A DNA stretch of 64,000 bases from positions 49,512 through 113,511 of the forward strand of contig NZ_CQAZ01000014.1 of the NCBI RefSeq assembly GCF_001152565.1, in the 5' to 3' direction. How positions within the stretch are numbered: the stretch's first letter is position 1; each line of letters begins with the position of its first letter. The translations under genes and the position numbers were made by a program. The stretch comes from Yersinia pekkanenii. Lineage in GTDB: Bacteria; Pseudomonadota; Gammaproteobacteria; Enterobacterales; Enterobacteriaceae. The notes beneath the pieces were generated by a model, which saw only the letters and a list, made by a program, of their open reading frames with translations, was not told the DNA's origin and did not search any database. Of this stretch, positions 57,301 to 64,000 are shown one piece after another.

Positions 57301-57593
57301 TGCCGGCCTTATTGGGACCTTATCAAGATGTGCAGGCGGTTTTAAGCTATGCCGGTTCTAACACCGGGTTCGCCAAAGGATGCAGCGCTATTGCCATTTC
57401 ACGCGGCATGAATGATAGCGGTCAGTTCCAACTGGACTTCAACGACAGTAAATATCTGCCCTTCGAAGGCATTGATATTAAAGATAAAGGCACATTCGTG
57501 CTGCGCTTCCCTAATGCCACCAACAAGCAAAAGGAATTATTGCAAAGCCTGAGCGATATCATTTTGCATATTCGCTACACCATCCGCGCTTAA
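51378..57593 (+). CDS. Single-chain TcA toxin subunit (TcaA-TcaB fused, TcdA-like)
   Basis: A 2071-residue pore-forming and receptor-binding subunit. Parts in order: N-terminal RSSPAAYLAELYK..HIDQRRPDIGQLLLSQ (VRP1-like), helical shell, neuraminidase-like/receptor region (about 770-1330), coiled-coil channel-forming region (about 1570-1830, with VEQLSAQQKALKIR), and a C-terminal TcB-binding domain ending HIRYTIRA. The start at 51378 is preferred to the in-frame ATG at 51318 because of its ribosome binding site and the parallel to tcaA. All regions of the family appear intact. TcA pentamers form the syringe that injects the TcB-TcC cargo. Confidence 0.9.
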   Translation: MSDMNNEMNNSNDFTDSSLEEMYEILQDSLSLSEVQILHDNIGKQQKQQQAAERKSSARGNPQLQQAQSLEIHPDNSAPAADSTDAAGAMLYSNEFIPERHTEYVNEGEIASRSSPAAYLAELYKHSSKLHPSSEPYHIDQRRPDIGQLLLSQENQDNEISTLILSNEILTEAIRKKSGTADVNTLLKTANEHYDAEFEKWQQVLKARKTTAVQLWPANIIEETPLLLDLGVSPSRYVELGSTSTPDVVSTSSQEMAFYYDLPLAVVEETERLLTAKKDQNSYRTALHRVFLLYRDTRLPPQVLVPVILKYQDVITDSFSVLYLAKILLQDYRLSLADVSKIVSINPDITNDELGTLLAHHPQLTESECKYLWPLAVGEKTDPSRYVVSLLGVFKKFTDSARWFKRHELNLADLTAMMATPSKGTRATIYQRLELSELALSILELPGFTLKIKNKNGKLTLEALMELSRFNDRISSLAEQQVSALYVALKNGELTLQKLVAIIGEKPGNFDYLQYTADAYKPNDTNITSYLPNYSNAYKSGAYITDFSDIETVLYWQQAAGALQVPVKVMLPLYDRLHTYKAAAGYLSSLMSTAFNALPAPDMAKIEATLTEEYGNALVHYYLTNIADKNLNLTNHDDLYSYLLIDNQVSMEIKTTRIAEAISSLQLYINRCRYQPKQEPGVSQAVLKRAFFSQWDRYNKGYSTWAGIKQLAWFPENYIDPAMRIGQTSMMETLLQTINQGQLSADTVQAAFKTYLTEFEEIANLSVISGYHNDASIEQGLTYFIGESLTAPPAYYWRTVDHAQFSEGKFPATAWSEWKKITAAATPYQQLIRPVRFNGRLYLLWLERNEDTVNRKTEVSQKWRYQLKLSHLRYDGTWSVPFSFDTQIDESDFNENSAKKEYGSGLHCTTSGTPTQIRVCLYKKQASYSKDSPAKLWVIDEMMTLTELTDAADIASWVTSQVNEFDTLDQRRIGNLSSEEIKLSVNHSSNKPPVRAAATGLQNIQGFANSPFGFTDIKILNSTEKDITLQFKPNPVTILGVDNNTQLTANAKRTLQRMRDKYDDANKPCIVYSGSIRLTSNDLPSSYGRPKNEYYTCAIDIVIAHRDSHNFTIHMRTQDTEYSGEMDYGDRQTVFEEAFGNKKLRLPNNKFIVLDWLGRQGRIKDITIESYTSLAQLYEPDWANLFDDTTYVTRQSRSYIHAPDSLIVNVSLGGETKTETCKLSIDQSKATYQWDKPMEVTLPIPANSKHIDIDIKMTAPAPEGLFYGAMEQSIPITVIPVASDNYLTLKTNKAQAQYLEWGKQNKYQVRLNTLFAKQLVRLADSGIDNILSPNTQLIREPNLGDNTNHAAHQSVDFGGANALYFWELFYYTPMLVMQRLLQEQDFDLASHWLNYVFNPAQDGTPWNTRPLQEDTAWNKTPLDSTNPDAVAQADPMHYKLSTFMRLLDLLLARGDQAYRRLQRGSLAEAKMWYVQASTLLGEEPERSANITPWKAQTLKDAAGQQNRLFMPQHNTKLQGYHQTLKLRLYNLRHNLSIDGQPQLPPMFDAPADPKKLLSEAATASQDGKPLPNGITIGLQRFPVILDSARSMVGQLIQFGNSLSNVIERQDAEQMATLMQTQGKELLAQSVSMQKKSLEELHHETIGLAAALAGAQGRYEHYNALYDENINTGETSAIVLRSTAGYIAGTTQALHMTAAALDMVPNIYGMAVGGARYGSIANAIAIGSSIASTTSYLAAEGITTTEMYRRRRQEWGIARDSANTEVEQLSAQQKALKIRYTGAVLQTTYLETQQAQHQAQYALMTSKFTNLALYSWMRGRLSELYSQFYDQTVSRCLRAQYGYQWETLDTTAYIKPSAWLGGRAGLLCGEALMLNLATMEEAYQKWEGRALEVERTLSLAELYQAQGSFNLAEKVAEYVNAGPTAEHSIGKGSTLSIKENILSASFNINELQLSDDYPTAMRLGDRRLFKQISVTLPALLGPYQDVQAVLSYAGSNTGFAKGCSAIAISRGMNDSGQFQLDFNDSKYLPFEGIDIKDKGTFVLRFPNATNKQKELLQSLSDIILHIRYTIRA

Positions 57594-57618
57594 AAACACA
57601 ACTATTTCATTAACTCCA

Positions 57619-57640
57619 CGGGCCCCTGCAAGGGGGCCCG
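57619..57640 (+). promoter_or_regulatory. GC-rich hairpin between the TcA and TcB-TcC genes
   Basis: CGGGCCCCTGCAAGGGGGCCCG is almost palindromic. No T-run follows; AGGGATCCATT leads to the next ATG. It may protect the upstream message from 3' decay and set the subunit ratio; this is inference. Confidence 0.5.
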
Positions 57641-57653
57641 ACAGGGATCCATT

Positions 57654-60600
57654 ATGGAAAATAACAAACAGCAAGTCGGTGTAGCGCCTTTATCACTCCC
57701 TAAAGGAGGCGGTGCCATTACAGGAATGGGTGAATCACTGGGTGCTATCGGCCCAAGCGGATTGGCCAACTTAACCGTACCTTTGCTTATTTCTGCTGGC
57801 CGTGGCTATGCCCCCGCGCTGGCATTGAGTTACAACAGCGGCAGCGGTAATGGCCCGTTCGGCCTCGGCTGGAATATGGGAATAATGGCTATTGCCCGAC
57901 GTACCGCCAGGGGCGTGCCCCACTACGACCATCGGGATGAGTTTATTGGCCCCAACGGTGAAGTGCTGATTGCGGTGTCTGAATCAGATAAAGTTTCGCC
58001 AGATCAAAATGGTAAATTAGTTGATTTTACGGTTACCCATTATCAGCCGCGCATTGAAGGCGGTTTTGATCGTATCGAATTCTGGCAGCCCAAAGACACC
58101 GCCTCTGCCCTGACTACTTTTTGGCGGGTTTACAGCACTGATGGTCAGCAGCATTGTCTGGGTAAAACCGCACAGGCACATATCGCCAATCCAGATAATC
58201 CAATGCAGATTGCTGAATGGCTACTGGAAGAGTCCGTCTCAGCTACCGGTGAGCATATTTGCTATGACTATCAAAGCGAAGATGACACCCACGTTGATGC
58301 AACAGAGAGTGCTGCTCACCCACAAGCCAGTGCGCAGCGCTATTTGAAGCAAGTACGCTACGGTAATCTGACATCAAACGACACGCTATTTGCCGGCCAA
58401 AAATCGCAACCCAAAGACGACCAGTGGCTATTCAGGCTGGTGTTTGATTATGGCGAACGCACCAATACCTTGCCCGTCGCGCCAGCGCTAACCACGTCGG
58501 GCACCTGGTCATGCCGCCAGGATCCGTTCTCGCGTTACGAATACGGTTTTGAAATCCGCACCCGCCGCCTGTGCCAACAAGTATTGATGTTTCATAACCT
58601 GCAACTTCTGTCTGACGATAAAAATGAAAGCGATGCAGCACTGGTCGCCCGCCTGCGCCTGAACTATCTGGCCAGCCCGTATGCCAGCCAGTTAATCAGT
58701 TGCCAACAAGTGGCCCATGAACCAGACGGCACCACGCTGACGCTACCACCACTGGAATTCGATTATCAGGAACTGCAAGCGGAAGTAGAAACAAACTGGC
58801 AGGCCATGCCGGAGTGGAACAAATTTAGCCCCTATTATCAGTTGATTGACCTGAACGGTGAAGGGCTGCCGGGCATGTTGTATCAAGATAGCAGTAGTTG
58901 GCGCTATCACCCACCGGTACGCACCCCTGATAGCCAGGATGGCGTCAGCTTCGGCGCGGCACAAACTTTGCCTAAGATCCCGGTGCTACGGGGACCCGCC
59001 AACCTGATGGATATCAATGGCGATGGGCAGTTGGACTGGGTGATTAGCCAATCAGGCATTAGCGGTTATTACAGCCGTAAACCCGATGAAAGCTGGACCC
59101 AGTTCACCCCTCTCTCGGCATTGCCCGCCGAGTACTTCCACCCACAAGCGCAATTGGCGGATTTGATTGGCAATGGCCTATCTGATCTGGCGTTGATCGG
59201 GCCAAAAAGTGTGCGCCTGTATGCGAATCAGCGTGATGGTTTTGCCGCCGCGCAGCAAGTCTATCAAGACCCGGCCATCGCGCTGCCGATCCCCGGTGCC
59301 AGTGAGGCGGAGTTAGTGGCTTTCAGTGATCCGCTGGGTAGCGGCCAACAACATCTGCTGCGAGTGCGCCACAATAGTGTCACCTGTTGGCCAAATTTGG
59401 GTCATGGCACCTTTGGCAAACCAGTCACATTGAACGGCTTTAATCAGCCCGCGAAAAGTTTCAACCCGCAGCATATCTGGCTGGCAGATATTGACGGCTC
59501 CGGTACAGTTGATTTGATTTACGCTCGCAGTGATCATTTACTGATTTACCGCAATCAGAGCGGTAACCGCTTCGCCGCACCACTGAAACTACCTTTACCA
59601 AAAGGAGTCCGTTACGATAACACCTGCCAGTTGACCATGGCCGATGTACAAGGGCTGGGGGTCACCAGCTTGCTGTTAAGTGTACCGCATATGGCAAACC
59701 GCCATTGGCGCTACGATTTCACCACGACCAAGCCTTACCTGTTATGCACCGTCAATAACAATATGGGTGCCGAGAGCCGCTTGTCCTACCGCAGTTCAGC
59801 ACAGTTCTGGCTGGATGAAAAAGCGGCGGCGGCCAGTAAAAAACAGAAAATTGCCTGTGGTATGCCTTTCCCGATGCATTTACTCGCGCGCACCACACAA
59901 TTTGATGAAATCACCCACAATAGCCTGAGCCAACAAGCTTTTTACTATCATGGTTTTTACGATGGTATCGAGCGCGAATTCCGTGGCTTTGGCCGGGTAG
60001 ACACGCTCGATACCCATGCTGAAGCACAGGGTTCCGCTCAGGAACGCACCCCGCCATCACTCAGCCGCAGTTGGTTCCATACCGGCCGTGCTGATGATGA
60101 AACCCGTTATCAAACAGAGTATTGGCAGGGCGATGACCAGGCATATCAGTTGGGTACTACCCGCCTCACTGCTTTCAATAGCCAGGCTGAAACCGATGAC
60201 TTACTGGCAGAAACCACCACCGAACAACGCTATTGGTTGTATCGGGCATTGAAAGGCAGCCTGCTGCACAGTGAACTCTATGGTCTGGACGATATTGGCC
60301 TGAACGACGTACCTTACACCACCAGTAGCGCCCGCTATCAGGTACGGCAAGTCCGATCCTCCGATAACACCGCAGTTTCATCCATCACGATGCCAATGTC
60401 ACTGGAGCAGCTCAGTTACCACTATGAGCGCATTCCTCAAGATCCGCAGTGCAGTCAAAGCATTGTGATGCGCTGCAATGAGTATGGTCATCCGCTACAC
60501 AGCGTTGCCATCAATTATCCGCGTCGCCCTCAGGGCAAGGTTACGCCTTACTCCTGGCTGGCAACCGATCACTGGGCTAGCAGTTATGACGAACAACAAC

Positions 60601-62207
60601 TGCTGTTGCGCATCAGCGAAAGCCAGCAATCCTACCGGCATGTGATTGAGGATAACCAACAACAACTGCAACCCGGCCAGCCACTGCAATGGGATGCCCG
60701 CAATCAGTTGCAACAGGTGATTACCGTTAAGCGTGATGACGACAACAATGACTACGAAAGCTACCTGTACGGCAGTGATGGCATGCGCATCGTGAAGCAA
60801 AGTATTCAGCAAAACCAAACCAGCAAAGTAGTGTATTTGCCGGGGCTGGAGCTGCGCACTCAGCATAATAACCATAAGCTGACGGAAGATTTTCAGGTGA
60901 TCACCGTCGGTGCTGCCGGTCGCGCCCAGGTGCGGGTATTACGGTGGCAACACGGCAAACCGGAAGGGATTGATAACGATCAGTTGCGTTACAGCTTCGA
61001 TAACCAAATTGGCTCCAGTTTATTAGAGCTGGATCATAACGGCGATATTATCAGCCAGGAAGAGTATTACCCGTTTGGTGGTACGGCGGTATTTGCCTCG
61101 CGTAACACGGTGGAAGCGAAATATAAAACTGTGCGTTACTCCGGTAAAGAGCGCGATGCCACCGGCCTCTATTATTATGGCTTACGTTATTATATGCCAT
61201 GGCTGGGCAGATGGTTAAGTAGCGATCCGGCAGGGACCATTGATGGGTTGAATTTATATCGCATGTGCCGGAATAATCCGGTGCGCTATGTTGACCAAAA
61301 TGGCCTTAATCCTAAGCAACTGGATAACAACGCGCCCCCTTCAGGAAGGGAAGGATATATATATCTCCCCTTCATTTCACCCGATATGGTGGCAATGGCG
61401 GTTGGTATTAATATTCGTCGATATATAAAAGGGAAAACACTTTACCCAGTGATTACGTCAGGAGAAAATAATCTTCCAACAATTAAGAAACTGTCTGATG
61501 AGCTTTACAGTGAGCATGCCAAGAACAGGGAGGAGGCGGTGGATTTATATAATAAAGCCAACGCATTTGATGTGGAAGGAGTCACGCCAGAAAAAAAGCA
61601 AAAGATCGAAACTTTATACAATAAAAGTACAGCGGCCATGACACTGAATTCGCGTACAGGACCTGTTTTAAGTAAAACGGTATACTCCAGTAATATTGAA
61701 AGTGGAACTCCTCATACACTCAGTACTCTGACTCCCGGTAAACATAAACTCTATGTGTTGGGACATGGTAGCGCTGCTGGCGACGATATTTCCGCCGATA
61801 TTACCGGCAAAGCCGGTTTATTGACGTCTAAACAAATAGTCGGCTTACTGGCGTCAGAAGGGTTACCTAAAGAGTTTGATGATATCCGTTTTAATGCTTG
61901 CTTTGGCGCAGATACAGTAGAGCCAGAGAGTTTTGACAATGAAGCACTGGACAAAAGCGCGGGATTTAAAAAACCTAGTTGGTTACAGCACTTAGGTTTC
62001 AAAAAATCATTTGCACAAAAAGTCAGTGATGAACTATTCAATAAAGGATTCGCCGGTATTGTAAAAGCCTACCATGGTTTGGGAGATGTATATAGCATGG
62101 AAGGAGAGCACACCCGGAGAATTAAGATAAACAATAAACCTGACCAGATTGCCAGAGGAAAGATGGTTCGTCGCACATTTTCTCCGATGGAATCTTCTCA
62201 CCATTAG
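57654..62207 (+). CDS. TcB-TcC fusion: 5' tcaC joined in frame to the 3' part of a tccC, with toxin tip
   Basis: A 1517-residue chain. Residues 1 to about 1002 are the SpvB domain and middle domains of TcaC (LPKGGGAITGMGESLGAIGP; repeated DINGDGQLDW, DIDGSGTVDL). About 1003-1218 are the Rhs core of TccC (QPLQWDARNQLQQV, RYSGKERDATGLYYYGLRYY, GRWLSSDPAGTIDGLNLYRM, YVDQNGL), where TcC proteins cleave themselves. About 1219-1517 are a variable effector with GHGSAAG (His1371) and RFNACFGAD (Cys1416). The TcaC C-terminal third and roughly 430 N-terminal TccC residues are absent, so the cocoon would be much smaller than usual. The frame is intact. Whether it is functional is open. Confidence 0.85.
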   Translation: MENNKQQVGVAPLSLPKGGGAITGMGESLGAIGPSGLANLTVPLLISAGRGYAPALALSYNSGSGNGPFGLGWNMGIMAIARRTARGVPHYDHRDEFIGPNGEVLIAVSESDKVSPDQNGKLVDFTVTHYQPRIEGGFDRIEFWQPKDTASALTTFWRVYSTDGQQHCLGKTAQAHIANPDNPMQIAEWLLEESVSATGEHICYDYQSEDDTHVDATESAAHPQASAQRYLKQVRYGNLTSNDTLFAGQKSQPKDDQWLFRLVFDYGERTNTLPVAPALTTSGTWSCRQDPFSRYEYGFEIRTRRLCQQVLMFHNLQLLSDDKNESDAALVARLRLNYLASPYASQLISCQQVAHEPDGTTLTLPPLEFDYQELQAEVETNWQAMPEWNKFSPYYQLIDLNGEGLPGMLYQDSSSWRYHPPVRTPDSQDGVSFGAAQTLPKIPVLRGPANLMDINGDGQLDWVISQSGISGYYSRKPDESWTQFTPLSALPAEYFHPQAQLADLIGNGLSDLALIGPKSVRLYANQRDGFAAAQQVYQDPAIALPIPGASEAELVAFSDPLGSGQQHLLRVRHNSVTCWPNLGHGTFGKPVTLNGFNQPAKSFNPQHIWLADIDGSGTVDLIYARSDHLLIYRNQSGNRFAAPLKLPLPKGVRYDNTCQLTMADVQGLGVTSLLLSVPHMANRHWRYDFTTTKPYLLCTVNNNMGAESRLSYRSSAQFWLDEKAAAASKKQKIACGMPFPMHLLARTTQFDEITHNSLSQQAFYYHGFYDGIEREFRGFGRVDTLDTHAEAQGSAQERTPPSLSRSWFHTGRADDETRYQTEYWQGDDQAYQLGTTRLTAFNSQAETDDLLAETTTEQRYWLYRALKGSLLHSELYGLDDIGLNDVPYTTSSARYQVRQVRSSDNTAVSSITMPMSLEQLSYHYERIPQDPQCSQSIVMRCNEYGHPLHSVAINYPRRPQGKVTPYSWLATDHWASSYDEQQLLLRISESQQSYRHVIEDNQQQLQPGQPLQWDARNQLQQVITVKRDDDNNDYESYLYGSDGMRIVKQSIQQNQTSKVVYLPGLELRTQHNNHKLTEDFQVITVGAAGRAQVRVLRWQHGKPEGIDNDQLRYSFDNQIGSSLLELDHNGDIISQEEYYPFGGTAVFASRNTVEAKYKTVRYSGKERDATGLYYYGLRYYMPWLGRWLSSDPAGTIDGLNLYRMCRNNPVRYVDQNGLNPKQLDNNAPPSGREGYIYLPFISPDMVAMAVGINIRRYIKGKTLYPVITSGENNLPTIKKLSDELYSEHAKNREEAVDLYNKANAFDVEGVTPEKKQKIETLYNKSTAAMTLNSRTGPVLSKTVYSSNIESGTPHTLSTLTPGKHKLYVLGHGSAAGDDISADITGKAGLLTSKQIVGLLASEGLPKEFDDIRFNACFGADTVEPESFDNEALDKSAGFKKPSWLQHLGFKKSFAQKVSDELFNKGFAGIVKAYHGLGDVYSMEGEHTRRIKINNKPDQIARGKMVRRTFSPMESSHH

Positions 62208-62367
62208 GTATAAATCCTGAGGCTCTGTCGCATTAAGGCGTCGTTGGGTAACATGCTGTTTTTTGGCCCTGTCCTGAAAATTGTGTAAATACTTATATTC
62301 CTATAACGTGTTAAATCAAAAAGGATATAGGCAATGGCTAAAAAACTCGGTTACCCAACACTCCGCC
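62208..62367 (+). mobile_element. Possible remnant of an IS256-type element end
   Basis: CCTGTCCTGAAAATTGTGTA followed by AAGGATATAGGCAATGGCTA resembles the end of an IS256-family element leading into the first codons of a transposase. It is cut off at about 62367 by tccC-like sequence. GGCTCTGTCGCATTAA at about 62220 may be part of another end. No transposase domain remains. Confidence 0.3.
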
Positions 62368-62540
62368 TTAGCAATCAACCTTTTGTCACCCACGGCTGGC
62401 CGCTCACCCATACCGATGCCAAAGGCCATCTCCAGCAGATGGCCTATAACCGTGCTGGTCAGTTAAGCGGCAGTTGGCTAACGCTGAAGGGCGGAGCTAA
62501 ACAGGTGATTGGCTTGCTACTATATCTAAAGAAGAAGTGA
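62368..62540 (+). pseudogene. tccC: Internal tccC fragment
   Basis: 62368-62512 repeats 63718-63880 almost exactly at DNA level, apart from a short deletion; both read SNQPFVTH..TDAKGH.QQMAYNRAGQLSG, then SWLTLKGGAKQV. The frame stops at 62538-62540. It is preceded by a foreign-looking start (ATG at 62334) and followed by unrelated AT-rich sequence. Confidence 0.85.
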
Positions 62541-62905
62541 GAAATGAAAAAGAAAAATGGACAAAGCCTCACCAAGAAAAGAATAAAGAAATAAAAAGAC
62601 TTACTGGAACATACAAGCCAAGTAAAGTTAGAAACTATTTATTATCATATTTTAAGGGTAATGGTAAAGCATCCGACGCTATAATCTTTAACCGAGACTC
62701 ACCATTTGGTGATATTAAAGAGCAATTTGATGTCCTCACCCTAAACAAGCGAAGCATAGTTAAAGAAACATTTAGCCCAATAAACCTTGAAAAAGTAATA
62801 AATTCATTAAAAGATAATAATATAAAATATGACAGAATAACCCTCTCATTCTGTCGTAGTGGTGACAGTAAAAGCAAAGATTACGAAGTAAGTAGTAGTA
62901 TCTAA
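62508..62905 (+). pseudogene. Orphan TcC-type C-terminal tip
   Basis: From about 62510 the frame reads DWLATISKEEVRNEKEKW and runs to 62905 (the GTG at 62537 gives 122 residues). It is AT-rich, basic and unlike Rhs sequence. Near the end it has ITLSFCRSGDSK, a Cys motif that may be equivalent to RFNACFGAD in the preceding gene's tip. It looks like the 3' end of a tccC effector left behind after loss of the Rhs core. I do not recognise the family with certainty. Confidence 0.5.
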
Positions 62906-63106
62906 ACGTAATGATTGGAAGCAACTTTCCATTCTATGAGGTTGCTTCTAATCAACTCATAAATCCATCTACAATTAGGTTAGGTATATCTATGTAAGTA
63001 CATAATTATATCAATAAAAAATTTGACCCTTATCAATCTTATTTATCCATATTTAAGATGAGAAATAACTCAAGCAATAGAAATCTTAATACTAAAAGGA
63101 AAATAC
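62906..63106 (+). other. AT-rich spacer before tccC
   Basis: 201 bp between the orphan tip and the next tccC. AT-rich and suited to a promoter, but no clear -10/-35 pair was picked. AAAAGGAAAA before 63107 is the ribosome binding site. Confidence 0.5.
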
Positions 63107-64000
63107 ATGGAAAACTCTCTCAATATCATTACTAACACCCCCACCATCGCCATCAGCGATAACCGTGGGCTGGGTATTCGTACACTGGCCTATAACCGCA
63201 CTAATGACAGTGACACGCCTAATGAGCTGATCACCCGCAATCGCTATAACCCACTGGGGCAACTGATTGCCAGCCGTGATGCCCGCCTTGAAATCGATAA
63301 CTTCCGCTATCAGTATAACCTTGCCGGCGCCGCGCTGCGCACCGACGGTGTCGATAATGGCGCAATACTGCAACTGACGGATATTGAAGGCCGGCCAGTG
63401 ATGAGTTTGGATGCCAAAGGCACCCGCAGTTGGGTCACCTACGAGCCAACACTGGGCCGCCCACTGGAGCATCATCAGCAAACTGAAGCGGGGCAAAAAA
63501 CGGTTACCGACCGCTTCTTCTACGCTGAAAACAATGGACAGCATAAAGCAGCTAACCTCAACGGCCAGTGCATCCGCCATTATGATACCGCCGGATTGCA
63601 GCAGGTTATTAGCCTGTCTATCACCGGTGCGCCACTGCAACAACAACGCCGCTTACTGACCGATACCCTCGGCCCGGTAGATTGGTTTGGTAAAGAACAG
63701 AGATGGGCTTCCCGCCCTAGCAATCAACCTTTTGTCACCCACTGCACCACCGACGCCCTCGGCCAGCCACTCACCCAGACCGATGCCAAAGGCCATACAC
63801 AGCAGATGGCCTATAACCGTGCCGGTCAGCTCAGCGGCAGTTGGCTAACGCTGAAGGGCGGAGCTAAACAGGTGATGGTTAAATCCCTCAGCTACTCCGC
63901 TGCCGGGCAAAAACTGCGTGAAGAGAGTGGCAATGGCGTGGTGACGGAATATCGCTATGAAGCGCAAACTCAACGGCTTATCGGCATTAAAACCACCCGC
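63107..64000 (+). CDS. tccC: Tc toxin subunit TccC, N-terminal part (runs off the window)
   Basis: Starts MENSLNIITNTPTIAISDNR and is open for 298 codons to the end of the window. TcC/Rhs landmarks are present: RGLGIRTLAYNR, ITRNRYNPLGQL, LTDIEGRPVMSLDAKG, QCIRHYDTAGLQQVISLS, TDAKGHTQQMAYNRAGQL, AAGQKLREESGNGVVTEYRY. AAAAGGAAAATAC precedes the ATG. The Rhs core end, autoprotease site and variable tip lie outside the window. It supplies exactly the N-terminal TcC part missing from the fusion gene, but with its own downstream sequence unknown. Confidence 0.92.
   Translation, partial: MENSLNIITNTPTIAISDNRGLGIRTLAYNRTNDSDTPNELITRNRYNPLGQLIASRDARLEIDNFRYQYNLAGAALRTDGVDNGAILQLTDIEGRPVMSLDAKGTRSWVTYEPTLGRPLEHHQQTEAGQKTVTDRFFYAENNGQHKAANLNGQCIRHYDTAGLQQVISLSITGAPLQQQRRLLTDTLGPVDWFGKEQRWASRPSNQPFVTHCTTDALGQPLTQTDAKGHTQQMAYNRAGQLSGSWLTLKGGAKQVMVKSLSYSAAGQKLREESGNGVVTEYRYEAQTQRLIGIKTTR

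Noticed and set aside
62281..62466. Open frame starting MCKYLYSYN before the tccC fragment
   Set aside because: It is another frame across the possible IS end and the tccC repeat; the tccC-like frame explains the sequence better.
1..64000. CRISPR arrays, tRNA or rRNA genes
   Set aside because: No regularly spaced direct repeats and no cloverleaf or rRNA-like sequence was noticed when reading both strands; a dedicated scan was not possible.

Overview
The window looks like a Yersinia chromosome. Gene content and order (yrbG-kdsD-kdsC-lptCAB-rpoN-hpf-ptsN-rapZ-npr, aaeXAB next to a Tc toxin locus) and four ERIC repeats fit the genus, probably the Y. pseudotuberculosis complex. Species was not tested; this rests on recalled family and synteny knowledge.

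Layout. 1-8705: core envelope and nitrogen/PTS cluster. It holds the 5' end of mlaF (divergent), yrbG, Kdo synthesis (kdsD, kdsC), LPS transport (lptC, lptA, lptB), sigma-54 (rpoN), hpf, ptsN, rapZ and npr. 9223-11548: an MFS permease and a DenD-like dehydrogenase, probably one sugar-acid pathway. 11736-14051: pyrL attenuator, pyrB, pyrI and ridA, punctuated by ERIC elements. 14146-14746 and 22597-23189: two HigBA-type toxin-antitoxin pairs. 14875-19329: trehalose genes treC, treB, treR. 19519-22585: mgtA with a PhoP-box-like site and a short Pro-containing leader ORF. 23195-32149: a ten-gene leftward catabolic cluster. It has a PTS-domain antiterminator, a periplasmic lactonase-like propeller, DgaF- and DgaE-like enzymes, an amidohydrolase, two unusual membrane proteins (DUF4310, DUF4311), DUF4312, a glycine-rich SFCGS protein and a stand-alone PRD protein. 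32552-38017: rnk, cybC, pmbA, yjgA, a barnase/barstar pair and an aldehyde dehydrogenase. 38216-42578: aaeB, aaeA, aaeX and aaeR.

42711-64000 is an insecticidal toxin complex (Tc) island that has been strongly rearranged. It begins with a LysR regulator broken by one in-frame amber codon. Next come tcaA with a coiled-coil insertion, tcaB missing its C-terminus, and a 3' fragment of tcaC. Then follow a second, single-chain TcA gene, the 5' two thirds of tcaC fused in frame to the 3' part of a tccC, tccC debris and the start of a further tccC. The two tcaC pieces are nearly complementary (about 1002 + 487 codons) but lie in reversed order. The fused gene encodes TcB and TcC parts in one chain and ends in a variable tip with a His/Cys pair resembling clan CD cysteine peptidases.

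The two regions most likely to hold undescribed biology are the DUF4310/4311/4312/SFCGS/PRD catabolic cluster and the rearranged Tc island.
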